Below are positions 25,482 through 34,330 of a stretch of 64,000 bases of DNA, in pieces. Source of the DNA: Firm-04 sp045628085 (GTDB lineage Bacteria > Bacillota > Clostridia > Oscillospirales > Ruminococcaceae). The stretch is from positions 1 through 64,000 of the forward strand of contig JAZQOZ010000148.1 of the NCBI GenBank assembly GCA_045628085.1. Direction: 5' to 3'. The position numbers and the translations under genes were made by a program. A model generated the notes under the pieces. It was not told the origin of the DNA and did not search any database. It saw nothing but the letters and a program-made list of their open reading frames with translations. How positions within the stretch are numbered: the first letter of the stretch is position 1; each line of letters starts with the position of its first letter.

Positions 25482-26702
25482 ATGACTTTATACGAGGAAC
25501 TTCAGCGCAGAGGATTGATTGCGCAGACCACAGATGAAAAGGAGATCGCTGATCTTATCAACAACGGAAAAGCGACATTTTATATCGGATTCGATCCGAC
25601 TGCCGATTCCCTGCACGTTGGTCACTTCATGGCACTTTGCCTGATGAAGCGGATGCAGATGGCAGGCAATAAGCCGATCGCACTTGTCGGCGGCGGTACG
25701 GGCATGATCGGTGATCCTTCCGGCAAAACAGATATGCGCAAAATGCTGACACCTGAGACGATCCAGCATAACTGCGACTGCTTCAAAAAGCAGATGAGCC
25801 GCTTCATCGACTTCTCCGACGGCAAGGCACAAATGGTCAATAACGGCGACTGGCTGCTGAAACTGAATTATGTTGATGTACTGCGCGAAGTCGGCGCTTG
25901 CTTCTCGGTCAATAAGATGCTTTCGTTTGAATGCTACAAACAGCGCTGGGAACGCGGTCTGACCTTCCTTGAATTCAACTACATGATCATGCAGAGCTAT
26001 GATTTCTACAAGCTCTATCAGGATTACGGCTGCAATATACAGTTCGGCGGCGACGACCAGTGGGCAAATATGCTCGGCGGTACGGAATTGATCCGCAAAA
26101 AACTCGGCAAAGACGCTTACGCTATGACCATTACGCTTCTGCTCAATTCCGAGGGCAAGAAAATGGGAAAGACCGAAAAGGGCGCAGTATGGCTCGATGC
26201 CGAAAAGACTTCTCCGTATGATTTCTTCCAATACTGGAGAAATGTCGGCGATGCCGATGTCATCAAATGTCTGAAAATGCTGACTTTCCTGCCGATCGAG
26301 GAGATCGAGGAAATGGAACAGCATCTCGACAGCGGCGCAGCATACAACAATGCCAAAGAGATCCTTGCATACGAACTGACCGCTTTGGTTCACGGCGAAG
26401 AAGAAGCTGCAAAACAGCGTGACGCAGCGCGTGCGATCTTTGCAGGCGGCGGTGTTTCCGCTGATATGCCGACAACAACACTCACAGCCGATGACCTGAC
26501 AGACGGTCAGATCGGTCTTCTGACGATTCTCGTCAAGACCAAACTCTGCCCCTCTATTTCTGAGGCACGCAGACTTGTTCAGCAGGGCGGTATCACTGTC
26601 AACGATGAGAAAGTGACTGAGCCGAAGACACAGTACACTCTGGCAGATGATCTCATCATCAAAAAGGGTAAAAAAGTGTTCCATAAGGTTACAAAGGCAT
26701 AA
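25482..26702 (+). CDS. tyrS: Tyrosyl-tRNA synthetase
   Basis: Class I aminoacyl-tRNA synthetase charging tRNA-Tyr. The 406-aa protein has GFDPTADSLHVGHF (the HIGH-like HVGH), the tyrosine-binding YMIMQSYDFYKLYQ and QFGGDDQWANM, the KMSKS-equivalent KMGKTEKG (about residue 228) and a C-terminal S4 RNA-binding domain (LVQQGGITVNDEKV). AAAGGAG precedes ATG 25482. It may be regulated through the leader region upstream. Confidence 0.97.
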   Translation: MTLYEELQRRGLIAQTTDEKEIADLINNGKATFYIGFDPTADSLHVGHFMALCLMKRMQMAGNKPIALVGGGTGMIGDPSGKTDMRKMLTPETIQHNCDCFKKQMSRFIDFSDGKAQMVNNGDWLLKLNYVDVLREVGACFSVNKMLSFECYKQRWERGLTFLEFNYMIMQSYDFYKLYQDYGCNIQFGGDDQWANMLGGTELIRKKLGKDAYAMTITLLLNSEGKKMGKTEKGAVWLDAEKTSPYDFFQYWRNVGDADVIKCLKMLTFLPIEEIEEMEQHLDSGAAYNNAKEILAYELTALVHGEEEAAKQRDAARAIFAGGGVSADMPTTTLTADDLTDGQIGLLTILVKTKLCPSISEARRLVQQGGITVNDEKVTEPKTQYTLADDLIIKKGKKVFHKVTKA

Positions 26703-26789
26703 GCCCAGCCATTTTTTCATATCGACAAAATTAGCCCGCGAAAACAAGACTTACAGAATATAATCAACCGATCAGGGAGGATTCAAGTC

Positions 26790-28343
26790 ATGCAGGACGG
26801 AGTTGCAAAGCAGCTTTCACAGGTTTACGACAACTGCGCGAAATGTGATGAAAAAGGATATCATGTCGGCGTACAAGGAAAATCCATGCAGGATTACCTG
26901 CGCTTTACGATGCTGAAATTCTATGTGTATCTGAGCAGCAGCAACGGAAATATCTCAATGGCGGAAATTGCTTATCTGAATGATGCACTCGGCTATTCAA
27001 TGTCGGCAGATCAGATCGACCGATTCAATGTCAGCAGCAAGATCACGAAATACAGTCTGAAGGACAGCATGATCACGATGATGATGCCGTTCCTGAAAAT
27101 GGATCTGGAAACATCTCCGTTCGGACCGATGAGCCTGACATTCATTGAATTCATCAATCAGGCAGGTCTTGAATTCATGACCGTTGACAACGGCAGAACA
27201 GATCCGTTTGTTATGCGTGATCTCAGTGCGCTTGTGCTTGCAATGCGAAATTTCCGTATGGAATACATCACAAACTGGGAAAATATGATCCGTGAGCAGA
27301 AACGCCGCGAGGAAATGGCAAACCGTCCGCCGTATATTCCGGGCGGAAGCGGCAATTCTCCGTGGGGCGCACCGCCGGTGCCGTCCGCTCCGAATGCAGC
27401 CAATACCGGCAGTAACAATAATCAGCCGCAGAACAACAACGTTGCAACGGCAAATCCGTTCCAGCAGAAAAATCAGCAGGATCAGCAGCAGGCACAGCAG
27501 CCGGCTAAGGAAGAAAAGCCGCTGACGCTGGAGGAACAGCTTGCAAAGCTGGAGGAGCTGACCGGATTGCAGGCGGTCAAGCAGGATCTGAACAGCCTCA
27601 TAAACCTGATCCGTGTGCGCAAAATGCGTGAGGACAGAGGTATGCCGCAGTCTGCAATGTCGCTGCACATGGCGTTTCTCGGCAATCCCGGTACGGGCAA
27701 AACAACGGTTGCTCGTATTCTTGCAGGTATCTATCAGTCGCTCGGTGTATTGTCAAAAGGTCAGCTTGTCGAAGTTGACCGTTCAGGATTGGTTTCCGGT
27801 TATGTCGGACAGACCGCGATCAAGACAAAAGAGGTCATTGACTCCGCAATGGGCGGCGTACTGTTCATTGACGAAGCCTATGCACTGACTGCTAATACCG
27901 GAAAAGGCGATTTCGGTCAGGAAGCTGTTAATACGCTCCTGAAAGCAATGGAAGATAACCGTGATGATCTGATCGTGATCGTTGCCGGATATTCCGATCT
28001 GATGATGGAATTCCTTGACAGTAACCCCGGACTGCGTTCACGCTTCAACAAGATCATTACATTTGAGGATTATATGCCGGACGAGCTGCTCGATATTTTC
28101 AAGAGTACCTGCACCAAATCCGGAATGCAGATCACGAAAGAAGCAGAGGATTTCGTACTGCAATACTTTATCGAACGCTGCGGCAAGAATCTGAAAACCT
28201 TTGCAAATGCGCGTGACATCCGCAATTTCTATGAGAAAGCGATCACGAATCAGGCGAATCGACTGGCAGCGATCGAATCTCCGACCAACGGTCAGCTTAC
28301 GACACTGACGATCGACGATGTCACAGGTATCGAACTGAACTGA
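26790..28343 (+). CDS. CbbX/SpoVK-type AAA+ ATPase with extended N-terminus
   Basis: The C-terminal half (about residues 245-517) is an AAA+ module of the CbbX/SpoVK/EccA group: ELTGLQAVKQDLNSLINL, Walker A FLGNPGTGKTTVAR, Walker B VLFIDEAYAL, and PGLRSRFNKIITFEDY. The N-terminal ~180 residues are helical and may be TerB-like (NGNISMAEIAYLNDALG). A ~70-residue low-complexity linker rich in Asn, Gln, Pro and Gly joins the two. GGGAGG precedes ATG 26790. Known relatives remodel RuBisCO, act in sporulation or serve ESX secretion; none of those partners is seen here, so the role is open. Confidence 0.82.
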   Translation: MQDGVAKQLSQVYDNCAKCDEKGYHVGVQGKSMQDYLRFTMLKFYVYLSSSNGNISMAEIAYLNDALGYSMSADQIDRFNVSSKITKYSLKDSMITMMMPFLKMDLETSPFGPMSLTFIEFINQAGLEFMTVDNGRTDPFVMRDLSALVLAMRNFRMEYITNWENMIREQKRREEMANRPPYIPGGSGNSPWGAPPVPSAPNAANTGSNNNQPQNNNVATANPFQQKNQQDQQQAQQPAKEEKPLTLEEQLAKLEELTGLQAVKQDLNSLINLIRVRKMREDRGMPQSAMSLHMAFLGNPGTGKTTVARILAGIYQSLGVLSKGQLVEVDRSGLVSGYVGQTAIKTKEVIDSAMGGVLFIDEAYALTANTGKGDFGQEAVNTLLKAMEDNRDDLIVIVAGYSDLMMEFLDSNPGLRSRFNKIITFEDYMPDELLDIFKSTCTKSGMQITKEAEDFVLQYFIERCGKNLKTFANARDIRNFYEKAITNQANRLAAIESPTNGQLTTLTIDDVTGIELN

Positions 28344-28404
28344 TACAGTAAACCCGATAAACTCAGTAAACCCGGTTTACTGAATAATAGAAAGGATCAG
28401 AATT

Positions 28405-28881
28405 ATGGTAGTTATTACAATGGAAAACGGCAAGCAGATGAAATTCAAGCTGCGCCCCGACTGCGCACCGATCTCCTGCGAAAACTTTGAAAAGCTCGTA
28501 AAGCAGGGATTCTATGACGGTCTGTGCTTTCACAGAGTCATTTCCGGCTTTATGATTCAGGGCGGCTGCCCGGACGGAACCGGCATGGGCGGCCCCGGCT
28601 GGAATATCAAAGGCGAATTCCTTGCAAACGGTGTGAACAATCCGCTGAAACATACACGCGGCGTTCTTTCGATGGCACGCGCAGGACATCCGGACAGCGC
28701 CGGTTCGCAGTTCTTCATTATGCACGCAGATGCGCCGTATCTGGACGGTAATTATGCCGCATTCGGTGAGATCGTCGAAGGACTGGATGTTGTTGACGAG
28801 ATCGCAGCCGTCCGCACAAATCCGATGGATCATCCGCTTCAGCCGCAGATCATGAAAAAGGTTGAGATCATTCCTGACTAA
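28405..28881 (+). CDS. Cyclophilin-type peptidyl-prolyl isomerase
   Basis: A 158-aa single-domain cyclophilin without a signal peptide, hence cytoplasmic. Conserved active-site segments are YDGLCFHRVISGFMIQGG (catalytic Arg), GTRGVLSMAR in the variant HTRGVLSMARAG, SAGSQFFIMHAD and FGEIVEGLDVVDEI. AAAGGA precedes ATG 28405. The short intergenic region before it contains two cagtaaaccc copies and their inverse, forming a small hairpin. Confidence 0.93.
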   Translation: MVVITMENGKQMKFKLRPDCAPISCENFEKLVKQGFYDGLCFHRVISGFMIQGGCPDGTGMGGPGWNIKGEFLANGVNNPLKHTRGVLSMARAGHPDSAGSQFFIMHADAPYLDGNYAAFGEIVEGLDVVDEIAAVRTNPMDHPLQPQIMKKVEIIPD

Positions 28882-28886
28882 AAGAG

Positions 28887-28927
28887 TACCGCCTGATCGA
28901 CTGAGATCGGGCGGTAATTCATTTTTA
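28887..28927 (+). terminator. Terminator of the cyclophilin gene
   Basis: A 12-bp stem (28887-28898 with 28905-28916, one G-U pair) with a 6-base loop is followed by a T-rich stretch. Confidence 0.75.
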
Positions 28928-29025
28928 GAGCATTTAAGTTATCATAATGACAAAGCTGTCAGACAGCCCCCTCTATATATGAAGTACCGATTCATGCAAA
29001 TCGGTCACATATTTCTGATATAAAA

Positions 29026-29055
29026 CGAAAAACGCCGTCCAAAACCGGACGGCGT
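29026..29055 (-). terminator. Terminator of the SCIFF gene
   Basis: On the minus strand a perfect 9-bp GC-rich stem (29047-29055 with 29032-29040) is followed by TTTTTCGTTTT. It lies 16 bp after the SCIFF stop. Confidence 0.85.
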
Positions 29056-29070
29056 ATATCGTATCTGCAA

Positions 29071-29223
29071 TTACTTCTGCTTTTTCTTGCTTTCGCACTG
29101 CTGATTTGCAATGCCGCAGCTTGTCTTGCAGGCAGACTGGCAGGAAGTCTGGCATTCGCCGCAGCCGCCGTTCTTTGCGCTCTCGCAAAGGCTGCGAGTT
29201 TCAATGGTCTGGATATGACGCAT
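29071..29223 (-). CDS. scfA: SCIFF ranthipeptide/sactipeptide precursor
   Basis: The 50-aa peptide MRHIQTIETRSL... matches the clostridial SCIFF family (six cysteines in forty-five residues): CGECQTSCQSACKTSC is near-identical to the family core. Cysteines are at 13, 21, 24, 28, 32, 36 and 43. In the studied CteA peptide a thioether joins Cys32 to Thr37 (literature recall). Here position 37, in register, is Gly (KTSCGIANQ), so the usual acceptor is absent. GGAGG precedes ATG 29223. It has its own promoter and terminator and is separated from its maturase (32760-34145) by proS and a decarboxylase gene, unlike the usual side-by-side arrangement. Confidence 0.93.
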   Translation of the reverse strand: MRHIQTIETRSLCESAKNGGCGECQTSCQSACKTSCGIANQQCESKKKQK

Positions 29224-29569
29224 GATAAGTCCCTCCTTCAACGGAATGTCTGCGGAATATCCGCAGCGTGAGAGTGCGCAAGGCACATTTACTCCTAAAC
29301 ATTATAACATATAATGCCGAAAAATGCAATAGGAAAAGGCGAAAAAATCAACAGTATCGTAACAAAACCGAAAAATGAATGCGAACTGTGTCAGTTTATC
29401 CCATATTCTGAAAGAAATGCAGCAGGGGACACTGCCGAGCATCAACAGTATCTCAACACAGAAAAGACACGGACACCGTCCGCGACAGCATAATTTGCCG
29501 AAGAAATGTATCTGAAAACCGCAAACCGCAAACTTTCTAAAAAAAAACGAGATACAATCAAAAAATGAC
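29224..29569. other. Intergenic region between SCIFF gene and proS
   Basis: The ~435-bp gene-free stretch 29224-29658 carries the divergent promoters of scfA and proS, listed separately. The middle is AT-rich with poly-A runs; no ORF with a ribosome binding site was found. Confidence 0.5.
29301..29329 (-). promoter_or_regulatory. Promoter of the SCIFF gene
   Basis: On the minus strand TTGCAT (29324-29329), 17 bp and a perfect TATAAT (29301-29306) lie about 78 bp before the SCIFF start. Confidence 0.6.
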
Positions 29570-29598
29570 TTGCTTTTTCTTAAGAAATATGGTAAAAT
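29570..29598 (+). promoter_or_regulatory. Promoter of proS
   Basis: TTGCTT (29570-29575), 17 bp and TAAAAT (29593-29598) lie about 60 bp before the proS start. Confidence 0.65.
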
Positions 29599-29658
29599 AA
29601 TAGAGTTTGGAACACGTATCGAAATGCGTGACAGAAAGCACAGAAAGGAAGAAAACAC

Positions 29659-31371
29659 ATGAAGGTTGCAAATATGCTCGGAGAGCGATTCAAGAATGCG
29701 CCGAAAGACTGTGTGATCGAAAGCCATGCGCTGATGATGCGCGGCGGCTATATGAAATACATGGCAAACGGCATTTTTTCGCTCTATACACCTGCCAAGC
29801 GCATTATGCGCAAAATCGAACAGATCATCCGTGAAGAAATGGATGCTGTTGACGGTCAGGAAGTTATGTTCCCGGTCGCAATGCCGGCATCGCTCTGGGA
29901 AGAATCCGGCAGATACACCAGTATCGGCAGTGAAATGGCACGATGGAAGGATCGTTCCGGTAATCCGATGGTTCTCGGTATGACACATGAGGAAGCGGCT
30001 GTCCATCTTGCAAGAGATACCGCACAGTCCTATGCAGATTTCCCGTTCATGATCTACCAGATCCAGACAAAGTTCCGTGATGAACCGCGTGCAAGAGGCG
30101 GTCTGATCCGCGTTCGTGAGTTCACAATGAAGGATGCTTATTCCTTCCACACCTCACAGGCTGATCTGGAGCGTTATTATGCGCGTGTATATGATGCATA
30201 TAACCGTATTTTTGAACGCTGCGGATGCAAAAAGTTTATTTCTGTCCAGTCGGATTCCGGCATGATGGGCGGCAGTATTTCACACGAATTCATGCTTTTA
30301 ACTGAAGTCGGTGAAGATACGCTTGCGATCTGTGACTGCGGCTATCGTGCAAATATGGAAGCGGCTGTTGTGAATGTGACCAATGAACCGGGTGAGATCG
30401 AAACGCTGACAAAGGTTTCCACACCGGATATCAAGACGATCGAAGATCTCAAGAACTTCCTGCATACCGATGAGAAGAAGTTTGCAAAAGCAGTTGTATA
30501 TCAGAAAAATGACGATGACAGCTTTGTTATCGCATTTATTCGCGGTGATCTTGAAGTCAATGAAACCAAACTGCGTAATTATCTCGGTTATGAGATCCAT
30601 CCGGCAGTTGAGATTCCTGCTGAAAGCGGAATCGTACCGGGATTTATCGGACCGATTGGTTTGCCGAAAACGATCAAGGTCGTCTTTGATGCTTCTCTGA
30701 AAGGCATTGAAGCACTTGTATGCGGTGCAAATGAGCCGGATACACACTTCACCGGAATGAATATCAAGCGTGATCTCGACGATGTCGAGTATGTTGATGT
30801 TGCAAAGACATTTGCAGGCGCAGTATGTCCGGAATGCGGAAAGCCGCATATTCATATTGAAAAAGGCATCGAGATCGGCAACATCTTCCAGCTTGGCAAG
30901 AAGTATACCGAATCTATGGGTATGACCTATCTGGACGAAAACGGTGAGCGTCAGATTCCGATCATGGGCTGCTACGGCATCGGTGTCGGCAGACTGTGTG
31001 CATCCGTTTGTCAGGAAAGCCACGATGATTACGGTCCGATCTGGCCGATCAGCATTGCACCGTGGCAGGTCGAGGTTTGCAATCTGCGTGTCGATGATCC
31101 GGAAGTCAGAGAAACCGCAGATCGTCTGTATGCAGAGCTGCTTTCGCTCGGTATTGAAGTCTTGTACGACGACAGAGATATCCGTCCGGGTGCAATGTTT
31201 GCAGATGCCGATTTGTTCGGTATCCCGCTTCGTGCGGTCATCAGCCCGAAATCGCTCAGTGCCGGCGGTATTGAGATTTCTGCCCGTGACAAGTCTTTCC
31301 GCGAGACGATTCCGGCAGAAAATGCTGCTGTATGGCTGCGTGACAAGATCGTTGAAATGCTGAATGCCTGA
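29659..31371 (+). CDS. proS: Prolyl-tRNA synthetase
   Basis: Class II synthetase charging tRNA-Pro, in the long bacterial form with an editing domain (570 aa). Motif 2 is FRDEPRARGGLIRVREFTMKDAYSFH, motif 3 is GCYGIGVGRL. The inserted editing domain lies about residues 225-380 (FAKAVVYQKNDD...PAVEIPAESGIVPGFIGPIGLP), and the C-terminal anticodon-binding domain begins IAPWQVEVCNL. AAAGGAAG precedes ATG 29659. It has its own promoter and a shared terminator. Confidence 0.97.
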   Translation: MKVANMLGERFKNAPKDCVIESHALMMRGGYMKYMANGIFSLYTPAKRIMRKIEQIIREEMDAVDGQEVMFPVAMPASLWEESGRYTSIGSEMARWKDRSGNPMVLGMTHEEAAVHLARDTAQSYADFPFMIYQIQTKFRDEPRARGGLIRVREFTMKDAYSFHTSQADLERYYARVYDAYNRIFERCGCKKFISVQSDSGMMGGSISHEFMLLTEVGEDTLAICDCGYRANMEAAVVNVTNEPGEIETLTKVSTPDIKTIEDLKNFLHTDEKKFAKAVVYQKNDDDSFVIAFIRGDLEVNETKLRNYLGYEIHPAVEIPAESGIVPGFIGPIGLPKTIKVVFDASLKGIEALVCGANEPDTHFTGMNIKRDLDDVEYVDVAKTFAGAVCPECGKPHIHIEKGIEIGNIFQLGKKYTESMGMTYLDENGERQIPIMGCYGIGVGRLCASVCQESHDDYGPIWPISIAPWQVEVCNLRVDDPEVRETADRLYAELLSLGIEVLYDDRDIRPGAMFADADLFGIPLRAVISPKSLSAGGIEISARDKSFRETIPAENAAVWLRDKIVEMLNA

Positions 31372-31381
31372 ATAAATGAAA

Positions 31382-31430
31382 AAGCCGTGAGATCAAAGCA
31401 GTCGCTAAGATTTCACGGCTTATTTTTATT
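31382..31430. terminator. Bidirectional terminator
   Basis: Arms 31382-31390 and 31413-31421 pair over 9 bp, followed on the plus strand by ATTTTTATT and on the minus strand by T-rich sequence. It serves proS and the convergent decarboxylase gene. Confidence 0.75.
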
Positions 31431-32763
31431 TCACAACACGGCATGACCGAATACCATAATACTGCATACATTGAATGTCATTTTCGGAAATACGCTCCCC
31501 ACAAATGACGATCGGAACGGCAGGGGGACATGATACCGAAAACTCCGCGCAAATTCTGCCGGAACATTGTTCAACAGGCAAAGTGACAGTTCCTGCATAT
31601 AGAACGTCTGCGAGCGGCATTTCAGGCTGATGCACCGAATGAAAAAACGGCGGTCTATCCGAAATCGCAGGATACTGTGGAATGCTGCACAACACATCGC
31701 ATACACGATAAAGCTCATCAGCAGAATTGCACGGCGACGGCATCATCACAACATAATCCGGATCGGCAAATTCTACGTAGATTTGCTGTTCTTCCAGAAT
31801 TTCAGCAAGCGCATATCCGGTATATCCAAACGGCTTGCTTTGCAGCGTCAGCTTCATCGGCTCATCACTGCAGACTGTCCAGCCGTACTGCCGGAGCTTT
31901 TCACGAATATCTGCGATCAGCTGCAAAAACGCCTGCAAATGTCCGGAATATGCACAATGCAAATAGCGATTACACAAATCGAGTGATTCAAGAATCAGAT
32001 AACTGGGACTCGTTGAAGCAAACATTGCAAGGGCCTGCCTTGCTTGTGAATGCAGGATCTCCGGTGCATGAGCACTGATATGCAAATAAGCACCGCCTGT
32101 CAGAACAGGCAGTGTTTTATGCGCAGAGGTGCAGCAGAGATCAGCGCCAAGATCGATCGGATGCAGTGATTCCGGCAGAAAGCGAAGATATGCGCCGTGC
32201 GCACCGTCCACGATCAGCAGCATATCATTCGCATGACAAAAATCAGCAGCCGCGCGAATATCCGCAAGATTACCAAGATAATCCGGCGAAGTCAGCCAGA
32301 GGGCAGCCGGCTTGATTCCGGCTGACAGAAGATTCTCAAGTGTGCAAACAGATATTTTACCTGACAGATATGACGCATCCTGCTCAGATTCGAGCCATCG
32401 AATCTCCGGCTCTAAAAGCGCTGAAGCCGTCAGAAATGTTTTATGCGCATTGCGTCCGACAGCGATGATCGGCTTTTTTCCGTTTTCTGCGGCATAGCGC
32501 ATCACAAGCAGCAGCATCGCACGGATACAGAGCGATGAACCCTCTGTCGAATACAATGTCCGGCAGCCGAACAATTCAGAAGCATTTGCTTCGCTCTCAG
32601 CAATGATCCCTTCCGGAGCAAGCAGCTCGTCCGCGCCGCTGATCTCTGTCAGATCAAGCGGTTCGCAGCCGAGCTGAATCGTACCTTTATGACCGGGCAT
32701 ATGCATTCTGACAGCATCGGAATCCGCATATTTACAGGCAAAATCGCAAATCGGCGTGTTCAT
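31426..32763 (-). CDS. Orn/Lys/Arg decarboxylase family PLP enzyme
   Basis: A 445-aa fold-type I PLP enzyme. It has MHMPGHKG near the N-terminus, LYSTEGSSLCIRAML, LLIVDGAHGAYL with the PLP-contacting Asp/His, and the PLP lysine in TSAHKTLPVLTGGAYLH. It belongs to the short YaaO/SpeA-like arginine/lysine/ornithine decarboxylase group, feeding polyamine or cadaverine synthesis; the exact amino acid is not resolvable. ATG 32763 overlaps the SCIFF maturase stop by 4 bp (ATGA), so the two are translationally coupled. Confidence 0.85.
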   Translation of the reverse strand: MNTPICDFACKYADSDAVRMHMPGHKGTIQLGCEPLDLTEISGADELLAPEGIIAESEANASELFGCRTLYSTEGSSLCIRAMLLLVMRYAAENGKKPIIAVGRNAHKTFLTASALLEPEIRWLESEQDASYLSGKISVCTLENLLSAGIKPAALWLTSPDYLGNLADIRAAADFCHANDMLLIVDGAHGAYLRFLPESLHPIDLGADLCCTSAHKTLPVLTGGAYLHISAHAPEILHSQARQALAMFASTSPSYLILESLDLCNRYLHCAYSGHLQAFLQLIADIREKLRQYGWTVCSDEPMKLTLQSKPFGYTGYALAEILEEQQIYVEFADPDYVVMMPSPCNSADELYRVCDVLCSIPQYPAISDRPPFFHSVHQPEMPLADVLYAGTVTLPVEQCSGRICAEFSVSCPPAVPIVICGERISENDIQCMQYYGIRSCRVVK

Positions 32764-34145
32764 TCTGCTTGAGAGAACTGCCGGTCGATCTCCGCCATAA
32801 TTGCGCATTCCATACGTTTACGGAACAGCTTGCAGCCAGATTCATAGACACCGCGTACAGAACCGGTCGCATGATAGGCATTTGCCGCACAGCCGCCGGA
32901 ACAGTAAAGCCGTGCCCAGCAGGTTCGGCATTCCTCACGCGCATAGACATTACACGCCATAAAATCATCCTGAACGGCGGTATTATCGACACCCTTCCAG
33001 ATGTCACCGAGTTTGAATTTTTCCTCGCCGACAAACTGGTGACACGGATAGAGGTCGCCCCACGGGGTAACAGCCATATATTCCGTACCGGAACCACAGC
33101 CTGAGATGCGCTTGTAAATGCAAGGACCGCCCGTCAGGTCGATCATGTAGTGATAGAACGTGAACGGATCGCCCTCTTTGCGCCGCCGGATCATCAGTTC
33201 TGCGAGCTTTTCATATTGCTCCATGACAATTTTCATATCATCTTCGGTCAAAGCGGCAGGATCACCTTCCGCAGCAACAACAGGCTCCATACTCAGTTCA
33301 CGGAAACCGAGTGACAGCATGACTTTGATATCCTCAAGAAAATCCGGATTCGCGTGCGTAAATGTTCCGCGCATATAATAATTTTTGCCCTCACGCGCCT
33401 TGACAAGCTTCTGGAACTTCGGAACGATCTTTTCCCAGCTTCCGTTTCCGGCATAATCGACACGATAGCGGTCGTGAACTTCCTTTCTGCCGTCAAGCGA
33501 AAGCACAACATTGCTGCATTCACGGTTTGCAAAATCAATGACATCATCATCAATGAGCAGCCCGTTCGTTGTCAGCGTAAAACGGAAATTCTTTCCTTTC
33601 TCTTTTTCGATACTGCGTGCATACGCAACAAGATCCTTGACGACCTGAAAATTCATAAGCGGTTCGCCGCCGAAGAAATCAACTTCCAGATTGCGCCGCG
33701 TACCGGAATTGGCAACAAGAAAATCAAGTGCCTGTTTTCCGACTTCAAAGGACATAACAGCACGGTCGCCGTGATATTTTCCCTGACTGGCAAAACAATA
33801 GGAACAGTTGAGATTGCAGGTATGCGCAATGTGCAGGCAGAGTGCCTTGACGACACCGGCTGTTTTCTCTTTGAGTTTGCCTGCGATCGGCTCAAAGGTG
33901 TCTGGTGCAAACAGTTTGCCCTGTTCTTTCAGCGCGGTAATATCATCATAACATTCGGCAATATCATCCGATGTTATATCAGGCTGAGCGCCGTATTTCT
34001 CAGTGATCTGTCTGAGAACTTCATCCTTCGGGAATTGTTCATACAGAGCGATCATATCATAAGCGAGTTCGTCAACGGCATGGACAGAGCCGGAACACAC
34101 ATCCAGAACAATGTTATAGCCGCCGAGCTGATACTGATGAATCAT
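32760..34145 (-). CDS. scfB: SCIFF peptide maturase (radical SAM/SPASM)
   Basis: Radical SAM enzyme that installs a thioether crosslink in the SCIFF peptide. The N-terminal ~100 residues are a peptide-recognition (RRE-like) domain beginning MIHQYQLGGYNIVLDVCSGSVH. The 4Fe-4S motif CNLNCSYC gives Cys110, 114 and 117 in this numbering. The C-terminal SPASM domain binds further clusters through GGPCIYKRISGCGSG, LYPCHQF and the closing CRTCWARLYCSGGC...C set. ATG 34145 follows AAAGGA at about 9 bases and matches the family's usual MIH start; two earlier Met codons are less likely. At 461 aa it has normal length. Overlaps the decarboxylase gene. Confidence 0.94.
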   Translation of the reverse strand: MIHQYQLGGYNIVLDVCSGSVHAVDELAYDMIALYEQFPKDEVLRQITEKYGAQPDITSDDIAECYDDITALKEQGKLFAPDTFEPIAGKLKEKTAGVVKALCLHIAHTCNLNCSYCFASQGKYHGDRAVMSFEVGKQALDFLVANSGTRRNLEVDFFGGEPLMNFQVVKDLVAYARSIEKEKGKNFRFTLTTNGLLIDDDVIDFANRECSNVVLSLDGRKEVHDRYRVDYAGNGSWEKIVPKFQKLVKAREGKNYYMRGTFTHANPDFLEDIKVMLSLGFRELSMEPVVAAEGDPAALTEDDMKIVMEQYEKLAELMIRRRKEGDPFTFYHYMIDLTGGPCIYKRISGCGSGTEYMAVTPWGDLYPCHQFVGEEKFKLGDIWKGVDNTAVQDDFMACNVYAREECRTCWARLYCSGGCAANAYHATGSVRGVYESGCKLFRKRMECAIMAEIDRQFSQAE

Positions 34146-34266
34146 GCAGCAGATTCCTTTCATACTATATTTTTTCATCGGGTTTTCTTATATATATTAT
34201 AGCATAGGCATCGAAAAATGTCAAATACTGTTTCGGAAAAAGAAGTTTAAAAACTTTGTGAAAAGA

Positions 34267-34295
34267 TTGACATAATCAGCGAAATAGAGTATAAT
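34267..34295 (+). promoter_or_regulatory. Consensus promoter of ddh
   Basis: TTGACA (34267-34272), 17 bp and TATAAT (34290-34295): a perfect consensus promoter 35 bp before the start codon, implying strong expression. Confidence 0.88.
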
Positions 34296-34330
34296 ATAGG
34301 CATATCAAAATCATAAGGAGGTCTTTATTT

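Noticed and set aside
25488..26747. 419-codon open frame antisense to tyrS
   Set aside because: It mirrors tyrS codon structure and has no recognisable motif or start site.
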